Shown: piece after piece, positions 1-7,903 of the stretch
Layout of the letters: each line of letters opens with the position of its first letter
Numbering within the stretch: the stretch's first letter is position 1
NCBI RefSeq assembly: GCF_003610785.1
Contig: NZ_RAQQ01000014.1
Span: 124,001 to 188,000 of the forward strand
Direction of reading: 5' to 3'
Origin: Micromonospora globbae
GTDB taxonomy: Bacteria > Actinomycetota > Actinomycetes > Mycobacteriales > Micromonosporaceae
DNA: 64,000 nt
Notes under the pieces: generated by a model
The model's database searches: none
Told to the model about the DNA's origin: nothing
Seen by the model: the letters and a program-made list of their open reading frames with translations, nothing else
Translations under genes and position numbers: made by a program

Positions 1-866
1 GTGAGCCAGCCCGAGGCGATGGTGCCGACGATGTCGAAGAGCCCGACCAGCGCCAGCAGGCCCGCCGCGGTGGTCTCGGGCATCCCGTGGTCGTGCGCGG
101 CCGGCACGAAGTGCGTACCGACGAGCCCGTTGGTGGTCGCGCCGCAGATCGCGAAACCGCCGGCGAGCAGCCAGAACGGCCGCGTCCGGGCGGCCTGGGC
201 GAGCGCGCCGAGCGCCCGGGCCGCCGCCCCGCCGGTGGCGGGCGGCGCCGGGGTGACCTCGGCGGCGCCGTACGCGGGCAGCCCGAGATCCGCCGGGTGC
301 TCGCGCAGCAGCCAGACCACCAGCGGTACGACGGCGAGGGCGGCTCCCGCGACGACGAGCGCCGCCGCGCGCCACCCGTGGTCGCGCACCAGCACGGCGA
401 GCAGCGGCAGGAAGACCAGTTGCCCGGCCGCGCCGCCGGCGGTGAGCACCCCGGTGACCAGCCCGCGTCGCCGGACGAACCACCGCCCGGTGACGGTGGC
501 CACGAAGGCGAGCGCCATCGAGCCGGTGCCCAGGCCGACGAGCACGCCCCAGCAGAGGACGAGCTGCCAGCTCGCGGTCATGAACACGGTCAGCCCACTG
601 CCGGCGGCCACGAGCAGCAGGGCCGCGGCGACCACCCGCCGGATGCCGAACCGGTCCATCAACGCGGCGGCGAACGGCGCGGTCAGCCCGTAGAGCAGCA
701 GGTTGACCGAGACGGCGGCGGAGATGGTGGCCAGCGGCCAGCGGAACTCGTCGTGCAGCGGGTGCAGCAGCACCGACGGGGTGGCACGGAAGCCGGCCGC
801 GCCGACGAGCGCCACGAAGGCCACGGCGGCGACGATCCAGGCGGGATGGAGGCGGCGAGTGGTCAC
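1..866 (-). CDS. MFS transporter, C-terminus cut by window edge
   Basis: The 288 visible codons encode a polytopic inner-membrane protein of the major facilitator superfamily. Hydrophobic helices begin at about residue 10, and the loop after the second helix reads MDRFGIRR, like the MFS loop 2-3 signature. A cytoplasmic WFVRRRG segment follows the fourth helix, and a long linker near residues 185-205 separates the two six-helix halves. The protein is still in membrane segments when the window ends, so the last helices are missing. The GTG at 864-866 is the chosen start; in-frame ATGs at 915-920 would add 17-18 residues. The gene is divergent from the GlxA-type regulator at 937, which may control it. 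The substrate cannot be told from sequence; family resemblance is to small-molecule or drug/carboxylate exporters. Confidence 0.85.
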   Translation of the reverse strand, partial: MTTRRLHPAWIVAAVAFVALVGAAGFRATPSVLLHPLHDEFRWPLATISAAVSVNLLLYGLTAPFAAALMDRFGIRRVVAAALLLVAAGSGLTVFMTASWQLVLCWGVLVGLGTGSMALAFVATVTGRWFVRRRGLVTGVLTAGGAAGQLVFLPLLAVLVRDHGWRAAALVVAGAALAVVPLVVWLLREHPADLGLPAYGAAEVTPAPPATGGAAARALGALAQAARTRPFWLLAGGFAICGATTNGLVGTHFVPAAHDHGMPETTAAGLLALVGLFDIVGTIASGWL

Positions 867-936
867 GGTACGAGTCTGGGGAGCGCCGGACGCGCTGGCG
901 AGTGGCCGGAAAGCCATCATGCGCAATAATCGGGCC

Positions 937-1908
937 ATGGCCATGCCGCCGCACCGGATCGCGGTGCTCGCCCTCGACGGGGTCGTCGGTCTCGACCTCG
1001 GCACCCCCTCCCAGGTCTTCGGCACCGCCCGCGACGCCGACGGCGTCCGCCGGTACGCCGTCGAGGTGTGCACGGCCGGCCGCCGGCCGGTCCGCAGCAC
1101 CGCCGGCTACCAGGTGCTCCCCGAGCACGGCCTGGAGCTGCTGGAGACCGCCGACACGGTGGTCGTCCCCGGCATCCACGAGGGCCCCGCCATGACCGAC
1201 GGCACGATCGACCCGGAGGTGCGCGCGGCGCTGCGCGGGGCGTACGAGCGGGGCGCCCGGATCATGTCGATCTGCACCGGCGCCTTCGTGCTCGCCGCCG
1301 CCGGGCTGCTCGACGGCCGGCGGGCCACCACCCACTGGGCGTACGCCGACCGGTTCCGCCGCCTGCACCCGAGCGTCGAGCTCGACCCCGACGTGCTGTT
1401 CATCGACGGTGGGCGGGTGCTCACCTCGGCCGGGGTGGCCGCCGGGATCGACCTGTGCCTGCACGTCATCCGCACCGACCACGGCAGCGAGGTGGCCAAC
1501 CGGGCGGCGCGGCGCTGCGTGGTGCCGCCGTGGCGGGAGGGTGGTCAGGCGCAGTACATCGAGCGCCCGGTGCCGAAGGCGACCGACACGAGCACCGCCG
1601 CGGCCCGGGAGTGGGCGCGGCAGCGGCTGCACGAGCCGGTGAGCCTGCGCGACATGGCCGAGCGGTCGCGGATGAGCGTGCGCACCTTCACGCGGCGGTT
1701 CCGCTCGGAGACGGGGCTCAGCCCCGCGCAGTGGCTGCTCCAGCAGCGCACCGACCACGCCCGCCTGCTCCTGGAGACCACCGACCTGAGCATCGACCAG
1801 GTGGCCCGGCGTTCCGGCTTCGGCACCACGGCGGCGCTGCGCCAGCAGCTGCACCAACGCCTCGGCGTGCCCCCGAGCACGTACCGCCGCACCTTCCGCC
1901 ACCCCTGA
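937..1908 (+). CDS. GlxA-family transcriptional regulator (DJ-1/PfpI plus AraC HTH)
   Basis: This 323-residue cytoplasmic DNA-binding regulator has an N-terminal DJ-1/PfpI-like class I amidotransferase fold (about residues 5-180). The nucleophile-elbow cysteine sits at about residue 113 in the context SICTGAFVLA. A C-terminal AraC/XylS double helix-turn-helix spans about residues 215-320, with RDMAERSRMSVRTFTRRFR and the closing GVPPSTYRRTF. Length and domain order are typical of GlxA/FtrA regulators. The ATG at 937 is used; ATG 943 is an equally reasonable alternative. An AATAAT hexamer lies 6 bases upstream of the start, so the transcript may be leaderless. It is divergent from the MFS transporter, a usual arrangement for a local regulator-exporter pair. 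The ligand is unknown. Confidence 0.9.
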   Translation: MAMPPHRIAVLALDGVVGLDLGTPSQVFGTARDADGVRRYAVEVCTAGRRPVRSTAGYQVLPEHGLELLETADTVVVPGIHEGPAMTDGTIDPEVRAALRGAYERGARIMSICTGAFVLAAAGLLDGRRATTHWAYADRFRRLHPSVELDPDVLFIDGGRVLTSAGVAAGIDLCLHVIRTDHGSEVANRAARRCVVPPWREGGQAQYIERPVPKATDTSTAAAREWARQRLHEPVSLRDMAERSRMSVRTFTRRFRSETGLSPAQWLLQQRTDHARLLLETTDLSIDQVARRSGFGTTAALRQQLHQRLGVPPSTYRRTFRHP

Positions 1909-1915
1909 CCCCCGC

Positions 1916-2014
1916 GCGGCCCGACCCCCGCGATCTTGCACTTTCGGCCCCTGATATGCCCATGAAAGTCTGGTTTGTGGGGGCAGTAAGTGCAAGATCG
2001 CGGGGGTCGGGCCG
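1916..2014. repeat. Long inverted repeat, 28-bp perfect arms, between convergent genes
   Basis: The left arm 1916-1943 is the exact reverse complement of the right arm 1987/1988-2014, and they enclose a 44-base loop. The arm core is CCCCGCGATCTTGCACTT. The element fills the whole gap between the GlxA-type gene (ends 1908) and the DinB-like gene (ends 2019), so it probably acts as a bidirectional terminator. Arms this long exceed an ordinary terminator, and two related GATC-centred hairpins occur at 2509-2585 and 47738-47798, which suggests a dispersed repeat family. Confidence 0.8.
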
Positions 2015-2018
2015 CGGG

Positions 2019-2483
2019 TCAGGGTGTGCGGAGCAGGCGGAGCTGGGCCAGGTGCTTCGGGAGATGGACCGTGGCGTGCAGGTCGAGGGTGCGGCCCCAG
2101 GGCAGGGGCTCGTCCACGTTCAGGTCGTAGCCCTCGCGCAGGTGCGTGTCGACCGGGGTCTCCGCGGCCAGGCCGAGCCGGTCGGTGAGCGTGCACAGCT
2201 TCTGGCTGGTGCCCCGGAGCAGGGCGGCCAGCCCGTCCAACCCGCCGTACTGGGCGACCAGCGCGTCCACCTGCGGCCGGTGGATCGTCTCCAGGTCGTA
2301 GTAGGCGTACGGGGAACCGGCCAGCACCGCCTCGGTGGCCTCGACCATCAGCTCGTCGTTGGCGGCCAGGTGCGCGACGATCTGCTCGGCGCTCAGCTGC
2401 CCCTCGGGCGGCGGCCCGAAGCCTCCCGCGTCGATCTCCGCGAGCACCTCCTCGTACGCCCGGCGCAACCTCCCGCTGTCCAT
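2019..2483 (-). CDS. DinB-like hypothetical protein
   Basis: A 154-residue soluble, largely helical protein with no signal peptide. It has the layout of DinB/YfiT-like four-helix-bundle proteins: an early AEQIVAHLAANDELMVE helix carrying a His, and a late ATVHLPKHLAQL helix carrying two His residues that could complete a metal site. Family members often act as thiol-dependent transferases or are uncharacterised. The ATG at 2481-2483 is preferred over a further upstream start, because residues before it would be encoded by the adjacent hairpin (2509-2585). It is convergent with the GlxA regulator across a long hairpin. The specific function is not known and the family call is moderate. Confidence 0.6.
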   Translation of the reverse strand: MDSGRLRRAYEEVLAEIDAGGFGPPPEGQLSAEQIVAHLAANDELMVEATEAVLAGSPYAYYDLETIHRPQVDALVAQYGGLDGLAALLRGTSQKLCTLTDRLGLAAETPVDTHLREGYDLNVDEPLPWGRTLDLHATVHLPKHLAQLRLLRTP

Positions 2484-2508
2484 CCCCCAAGTCAACCCCG
2501 CCCCGCCC

Positions 2509-2585
2509 CGTCGATCATGGAATTGTGGTGCCCGGTTCACCCGGACGGGCGGCTTTCGTCCGCCACCACAACTCCATGATCGACG
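2509..2585. repeat. Long inverted repeat, 22-bp arms with one mismatch
   Basis: Arms at 2509-2530 and 2564-2585 (core GTCGATCATGG, then AATTGTGGTG or its near copy) can pair over 22 bases with one G-U type mismatch around a 33-base loop. It lies between the start of the DinB-like gene and the end of the VWA gene, both on the minus strand, so it can terminate the VWA transcript. The core TCGATCATG is shared in style with the hairpin at 47738-47798. Confidence 0.75.
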
Positions 2586-2590
2586 CAGGG

Positions 2591-4546
2591 TCAGCGGCGG
2601 CGCGACTGGCGGGAGCGCAGGTAGTCGGAGACGACGTACTCGCCGAGGTCGTCGGGGTCCGGAGTGAACATGCGGCCCTTCGAGCGGCGGGCCACCGCGT
2701 CGACGAAGCGCCGCAGCCCGGGGTCGTCGCCGAGCATGAACAGGTTCAGCGTGGCCCCGTACCGGGCCAGCCGGTCCACCTCACGGATGGTCGCCTCGAT
2801 CGTCTCCGGCAGCGGCGGCCAGTGGAAGTACGCCTCACCGTCGTCCGGGTCGAGGTGCGCGGTCGGCTCCCCGTCGGTGACCACCAGCACCACCGGCTCG
2901 GAGTCCGGGTGCCGGCGCAGGTGCCGCCCCGCCAGCCGCAGGGCGTGCTGGAGGTTGGTGCCCTGCTCCATGTCCGGGTCCACTGCGGCCAGCTCCTGCT
3001 GGGTCAGCGGCATCGCCTGCCGGCCGAACCCGATGATCTGGAGCGCGTCCTGCGGGAACCGGGTCGCCATGAGGTGCGACAGCGCCAGCGCCGTCTGCTT
3101 CATCGGCCCCCAGCGCCCCTGCGAGATCATCGAGTACGACAGGTCGACGCAGAGCGCCACCGCCGCGGAGGCCCGCCGCTCGGTCTCCACGACCTCGAAG
3201 TCCTCGACGGCGAGCTGCACCGGCACCCGCGGGCCGGCCCGGCGGACCGCCCGCGTGAGCGTGCGCACCACGTCCAGCGGCTGCTCGTCGCCGTACTCCC
3301 AGGGGCGGGAGGCACCGCTCACCTCGCCGGCGGCTCCGGCCGAACGCAGATCGTGCTGGCCCCGCGGCCCGGCCGTGAGGTCGGCGAAGACCCGCCGCAG
3401 CGCCGTACCGCCGAGCCGGCGCAGGGCCTTCGGGCTCAGGGTCAGACCCTCCGCGTCGCGGGTCACCCACCCCTGCCGGCGCAGCTCCCGCTCCAGCTCG
3501 CGCAACCGGCGTACGTCGTCAGCGGCGTCGCGGCCCAGCGTCCGGGCCACGGCGTCCACGTCGACGTCGTCCAGCGTCGCGCCGGGGTGCTCCTGGTCGA
3601 GCTGGTCGAGCAGGTCGTCCAGCTCGGCGATCTCCTCCAGCGCGCCGGCGGCCTCGCCGTAGCCGAGCGGCCGCTCACCCCGCACCCGCTCGCCCCGCCC
3701 CCAGGACAGGTCGGGGCGCAGCGCGCGCAGGTGGGCGTCGAGCTGGCTCATCTCACCGGCCAGCCGCTCGCCGAGCGACTGCCGCATCAGCCCGGCCAGT
3801 TCCTCGCGCTGGCGGTCCGACAGCGACCGCATGAGCCGCTCGCCCGCCGCGGCCCGCCGCGCGAGCACGTCGACCAGCTCGTCGACGTCCTTCGGCTGCT
3901 CCGGGAAGAACTCCCCGTGCCGGCGCATGAACTCGGCGAACGCGTCGGTCGTGTCCTCCGACCGGGCGTGCCGGGCCAGCAGGTCGTTCAGGTCGTGCAT
4001 CATCTCGGCGAGCCGCTGCTGCGCCGCCGGGTCCGCGCTGGCGCGCACCGCGTCCCGCAACCCGGCGAAGCGCTGCCCGAGCACGTCGTCGCGGAGCCCG
4101 TCGAGGATCCGCTGGTACGTCCGGCGGGCCTCCTCGCTGGCCCACTGGTAGCCGGACAGCTCCTGCACCGCCTTCGCCGTGGAGCGGGGCAGGTTGTCCA
4201 GCACCGCCTCGGCGAACCGCGCCGCGTCGTCGTCGCGGCCGCGCAGCTCGTCCCGCTCGGCGGCGAGCGCCTGGTCGAGCAGGGCCCGGGACCGGGTCAC
4301 GGCCCCGTCCAGGTCGCCGCGGCGCAGCGCCTCCCGGCGCAGTCGCCGGGCGCGGGCGGCCAGCTCGTCGAGCCCGCCACGCCCGTTGGGGCCGCGGCGC
4401 AGCAGGTCACGCAGCGCCTCGCGCAGGCTGCCGCCGGCCAGCACCTCGGCGCCGACCGAGTCGACCGCCTCGCGTACGTCGTACGGGGGCGCGAGCGGAT
4501 CGGGCCCGCCGCGCCACTGCCCGTACCGGAACCGGTTGCCGGCCAC
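2591..4546 (-). CDS. VWA-domain protein partnered with AAA ATPase
   Basis: A 651-residue cytoplasmic protein. The first 430 residues are charged and helical with many Arg/Glu/Leu heptads. A von Willebrand factor A domain follows from about residue 460 to the C-terminus. The MIDAS motif is visible as DLSYSM with Asp at about 468, and further metal-site elements occur in MEQGTNLQHAL and VTDGEPTAH. This resembles the VWA partner of MoxR/ChlI-type ATPases, which remodel or insert cofactors into client proteins; the client here is unknown. It starts 2 bases after the stop of the AAA gene at 4549, so the two are surely one operon. There is no signal peptide. The long hairpin 2509-2585 follows the stop codon. 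Confidence 0.85.
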   Translation of the reverse strand: MAGNRFRYGQWRGGPDPLAPPYDVREAVDSVGAEVLAGGSLREALRDLLRRGPNGRGGLDELAARARRLRREALRRGDLDGAVTRSRALLDQALAAERDELRGRDDDAARFAEAVLDNLPRSTAKAVQELSGYQWASEEARRTYQRILDGLRDDVLGQRFAGLRDAVRASADPAAQQRLAEMMHDLNDLLARHARSEDTTDAFAEFMRRHGEFFPEQPKDVDELVDVLARRAAAGERLMRSLSDRQREELAGLMRQSLGERLAGEMSQLDAHLRALRPDLSWGRGERVRGERPLGYGEAAGALEEIAELDDLLDQLDQEHPGATLDDVDVDAVARTLGRDAADDVRRLRELERELRRQGWVTRDAEGLTLSPKALRRLGGTALRRVFADLTAGPRGQHDLRSAGAAGEVSGASRPWEYGDEQPLDVVRTLTRAVRRAGPRVPVQLAVEDFEVVETERRASAAVALCVDLSYSMISQGRWGPMKQTALALSHLMATRFPQDALQIIGFGRQAMPLTQQELAAVDPDMEQGTNLQHALRLAGRHLRRHPDSEPVVLVVTDGEPTAHLDPDDGEAYFHWPPLPETIEATIREVDRLARYGATLNLFMLGDDPGLRRFVDAVARRSKGRMFTPDPDDLGEYVVSDYLRSRQSRRR

Positions 4547-4548
4547 GC

Positions 4549-6021
4549 TCAGCCCCGGCCGCCGTAGACGGTGCGGCCCGAGTCGGTGACGTCCTTGCCC
4601 AGCCGGCGGGTCAGGTGCAGTCCCTCCAGCACGAACTCGACACCCGCGGCGGCCTCCTCCGGCGTGGGCGCGTCACCCATCCCGAGGCGGTCCAGCACCT
4701 TCGCGAGCCCCGGCACGGTGCCCACCTGGCGCAGCAGGTCGGCCGCGCCGACCAGCTCCCCGGTCTCGATGACGGCGCCCTCGGCCACCAGGTCGGTGAA
4801 GCCGGAGAGGTCCAGCCCGGCGAGCCGGGCCCGGAACGTCTCGGCCGTCGCCGTACGCAGCAGGTGGGCGAGGACCTCGATCTCGCGCCCCTCCTCGCCG
4901 CTCTCGAACTCCACCTTGCCCCGCAGCGTCGAGGTCACCGACACGGCGTCCCCGATGCGCGCGACCGCCGTCCCGCCGGTGGGCGCGGGATCCCTGTCGC
5001 CGCCGGCGGGCGGCGCGGCACCGGCGAGCAGGGCGGCCCGGCGCAGCGCGGCGGCGGCCACCGTCTCGGCGGCGGCGATGGCGAACCGGGCGGAGACACC
5101 CGAACGCGGGTCCACCGACGGGGACTCCCGCACCGCCCGCGCGAACCGGGCCAGCACCTCGAGCACGTGCTCCGGCACCTCGGCGACCAGGTCGGCCTCC
5201 TGCCGGATGAGGGCCAGCTCCAGCTCCAGGTCGACGGGGTAGTGGGTACGGATCTCCGCGCCGAACCGGTCCTTGAGCGGGGTGATGATCCGGCCGCGGT
5301 TCGTGTAGTCCTCCGGGTTGGCGCTGGCGACCAGGAGCAGGTCCAGCGGCAGCCGCAGCTGGTAGCCGCGGACCTGGATGTCCCGCTCCTCCAGCACGTT
5401 GAGCAGCGCCACCTGGATGCGCTCGGCCAGGTCCGGCAGCTCGTTGACGGCGAAGATGCCCCGGTTCGTACGCGGCACGAGGCCGAAGTGGATCGTCTCC
5501 GGGTCGCCGAGGGTGCGCCCCTCGGCGATTCGGATCGGGTCGATGTCGCCGATCAGGTCGCCGACGCTGGTGTCCGGGGTGGCGAGCTTCTCGCCGTAAC
5601 GCATCGAGCGGTGCAGCCAGCCGACCGGCAGGTCGTCGCCGGCCTCGGCCACCTGGGCGCGGGACGCCGGGGTGAGCGGGTGCAGGGGGTGCTCGTTGAG
5701 CACCGAGCCGGGGATGACGGGGGTCCACTCGTCGAGCAGGGCGGCCAGGGAGCGGATCAGCCGGGTCTTGCCCTGGCCGCGCTCGCCGAGGAGCACCATG
5801 TCGTGCCCGGCGAGCAGGGCCCGCTCGACCTCGGGCAGCACGGTGTCCTCGTAGCCGACGATGCCGGGGAACCGGTCGGCGCCGGCCCGCATCCGGGCGA
5901 CGAGGTTGTCACGGAGTTCCTGCTTGACGGTGCGGTAGCGGTGGCCGGCCGCCCGCAGCTCGCCGAGCGTACGAGGCAGGTCGGCCGGGGGGACCGGGAT
6001 TACCGGGTTGGGCGCAGTCAC
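4549..6021 (-). CDS. AAA+ ATPase, MoxR/ChlI-like
   Basis: A 490-residue AAA+ ATPase. The Walker A motif GERGQGKT is at residues 79-86, a Walker B-like FAVNELPD at about 190-197, and a sensor-1 Asn occurs in LLVASANPEDYTNRGR, the usual place in MgChl chelatase I/MoxR relatives. The C-terminal third has a lid helix bundle. The ATG start at 6021 gives MTAPNPVIP. The gene lies immediately upstream of the VWA gene, making an ATPase plus MIDAS-protein pair like ChlI/ChlD or NorQ/NorD. It probably assembles a hexameric remodeler that uses ATP to act on a VWA-bound client. This is the first of two MoxR-type systems in the window; the other is at 45412. The client and process are not inferable. Confidence 0.88.
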   Translation of the reverse strand: MTAPNPVIPVPPADLPRTLGELRAAGHRYRTVKQELRDNLVARMRAGADRFPGIVGYEDTVLPEVERALLAGHDMVLLGERGQGKTRLIRSLAALLDEWTPVIPGSVLNEHPLHPLTPASRAQVAEAGDDLPVGWLHRSMRYGEKLATPDTSVGDLIGDIDPIRIAEGRTLGDPETIHFGLVPRTNRGIFAVNELPDLAERIQVALLNVLEERDIQVRGYQLRLPLDLLLVASANPEDYTNRGRIITPLKDRFGAEIRTHYPVDLELELALIRQEADLVAEVPEHVLEVLARFARAVRESPSVDPRSGVSARFAIAAAETVAAAALRRAALLAGAAPPAGGDRDPAPTGGTAVARIGDAVSVTSTLRGKVEFESGEEGREIEVLAHLLRTATAETFRARLAGLDLSGFTDLVAEGAVIETGELVGAADLLRQVGTVPGLAKVLDRLGMGDAPTPEEAAAGVEFVLEGLHLTRRLGKDVTDSGRTVYGGRG

Positions 6022-6086
6022 CCGACCACGCTAGCTCGGGACGGCCCGGGGGTGCCCGCGCTTGGCGGGTACCCCCGGTACCACCC

Positions 6087-7163
6087 TCAGCCCCGCCCGC
6101 ACCGGCGGCAGGCGCCCCGCCGACGCAGGTGGTACGCATAGGTGGCGAGGCCCAGCGCCGGTCCCCACACCGGCCAGAGCAGCATCGGGGCGGTGGCCGC
6201 GCTGAACACGTCGCCGCCCAGCGCCCAGAACTGCGGGCTGGCGAGCAGTCCGACGGTGGCCGCGGTCACGACGACCGTCACGAGGCTGGCCGGGATCACG
6301 GCGAGCCGCACCGGCACCGGACGGCCGCCCAGCCCGGGCACCCAGCGGGGGAAGCGCTCGCCCCACCGCTGGACGAGGCCGAGGGTGAGGACCGCGCCGA
6401 CCGTGGCGAACGCGCCGAGGCCCAGACCGGCCCAGACGGCCCCGCTGTCCTGCAACTCGGTGAGGGTGTCGTCGGAGAGGCCGAGCCCGATGCCGGCCGC
6501 CCACGCGAGCCGGGTCGACGCGTACACCAGGGGGATGAGGGCGGCGATGCCGGCGGCCCACCGGCCCCAGCGCGCCGCGGCCGCCGGGCTGGTCCAGCCG
6601 CGCTCGTCGTCGCCGCGGCCGCAGGCCAGGCAGGCGTCGCCGGTGCGGCGCCACCACACCAGCACCGCGCCGGCGAGCAGCAGCCCGCCGGTCAGGGCGG
6701 CGACCCGGACGGCGAGCGCCCAGGTGAAGACCTCGGCGTAGTCGACCGGCGGCCAGCCGAACGGCGCGCCGATGATCAGCATCGGGGCGTAGCCGAGCAG
6801 GGCCAGCACCTGGGCGTCCGGCACGACCACGGTGAGGACGACCGCGACCGTCCCGGCGTAGCCGGCGAGCAGCGCCCGCAGCGGGCGGGCGGGGCGGGCC
6901 GCCGGCCGGCTCATGGCCAGCGCGGCGACCGCCGCGCCGAGGAGCAGTACGGCGAACAGCGGCGGCGCGACGTCGACGGGGATCAGCCGCAGCAGGCTGG
7001 TGGCGCCGCCGCGCGGGTCGTTCGCGCCGAACGGGTAGCCGGCGCCGGTGATCGTGGCGAGCAGGGCGAGGAGGCCCCAGAGGCCGAGCCAGGCGGCGGC
7101 CAGCGGGGCGAGACGGTCGGACCGGCGGGTGGCGGGGCGGGGCGGCGCAGCTGTCATCGTCAT
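6087..7163 (-). CDS. Hypothetical polytopic membrane protein with CxxC motifs
   Basis: A 358-residue integral membrane protein with roughly eight to nine hydrophobic segments, from about residue 20 to 340. Two short cysteine pairs, CLACGRGDD at about residue 190 and CRRCGRG at the extreme C-terminus, lie in hydrophilic stretches and could form a metal or redox site on one membrane face. No family was recognised. The start at 7163 (MTMTAAPP) or the ATG two codons later are equivalent. It lies 90 bases downstream of the two-component genes on the same strand and could be co-transcribed with them, making it a candidate output or sensed component. The function is unknown. Confidence 0.75.
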   Translation of the reverse strand: MTMTAAPPRPATRRSDRLAPLAAAWLGLWGLLALLATITGAGYPFGANDPRGGATSLLRLIPVDVAPPLFAVLLLGAAVAALAMSRPAARPARPLRALLAGYAGTVAVVLTVVVPDAQVLALLGYAPMLIIGAPFGWPPVDYAEVFTWALAVRVAALTGGLLLAGAVLVWWRRTGDACLACGRGDDERGWTSPAAAARWGRWAAGIAALIPLVYASTRLAWAAGIGLGLSDDTLTELQDSGAVWAGLGLGAFATVGAVLTLGLVQRWGERFPRWVPGLGGRPVPVRLAVIPASLVTVVVTAATVGLLASPQFWALGGDVFSAATAPMLLWPVWGPALGLATYAYHLRRRGACRRCGRG

Positions 7164-7252
7164 GGTCTCAGCCTCGGCCGCCGCGATGCGGAAACCCTCC
7201 CGTGCCGCGGGGAACCCGCTCCCTCGCGAGGGGGAATCCGGCAGCGCCCGGG

Positions 7253-7903
7253 TCAGCCGGCCGGGGTGACGAAGCCGGACTCGTACGCCGCGATCACGGC
7301 CTGGGTGCGGTCCCGCACCCCCAGCTTGGCCAGCACGTTGCCGACGTGGGTCTTCACCGTCTCCACGCCCACCACCAACTGCGCGGCGATCTCCGGATTG
7401 GACAGTCCGGTCGCCATCAGCCGCAGCACCTCCGCCTCCCGGTCGGTCAGCCGGGCCGCGCGCAGCCGGTCCCCGCCCCGCCCGCCGTACGCACCGACGA
7501 GCCGGCGGATCGCCGCCGGGAACAGCAGCGACTCCCCCGCGGCGACGACGCGGACGGCCTCCACCACCTCGGCCGGGCGGGCCCGCTTGAGCAGGAAGCC
7601 GCTGGCGCCCGCGCGCAGCGCGTCGTAGACGTACTCGTCGTTGGCGAACGTGGTCACCACGAGCACGCGGGGCGGGTCGGCGGAGGCCGCCAGGAGCTGC
7701 CGGGTGGCCTGGATGCCGTCGATGCCCGGCATGCGGACGTCCATGAGCACCACGGCGGGCCGCAGCCGGGCGACCAGCGGCGGCACCTCGGCGCCGTCCG
7801 CGGCCTCGCCGAACACCCGCAGGTCGGGCTGGGCGTCGATGATGGCCCGCAGCCCGACCCGGATCAGCTCGTCGTCGTCGACGATCAGCACGCCGATGGT
7901 CAC
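7253..7903 (-). CDS. LuxR-family (NarL-type) response regulator
   Basis: A 216-residue DNA-binding response regulator. The receiver domain (about residues 3-120) has the acidic pair at 10-11, the phospho-acceptor Asp at about 55 in VVLMDVRMPG, and the conserved Lys in GFLLKRA. A GerE/LuxR helix-turn-helix (about 148-210) shows LTDREAEVLRLMATGLSN and VKTHVGNVLAKLG. The GTG start at 7901-7903 overlaps the stop of the histidine kinase gene by four bases (GTGA), indicating translational coupling and a cognate pair. The membrane protein at 6087 downstream may be a target. Confidence 0.93.
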   Translation of the reverse strand: MTIGVLIVDDDELIRVGLRAIIDAQPDLRVFGEAADGAEVPPLVARLRPAVVLMDVRMPGIDGIQATRQLLAASADPPRVLVVTTFANDEYVYDALRAGASGFLLKRARPAEVVEAVRVVAAGESLLFPAAIRRLVGAYGGRGGDRLRAARLTDREAEVLRLMATGLSNPEIAAQLVVGVETVKTHVGNVLAKLGVRDRTQAVIAAYESGFVTPAG

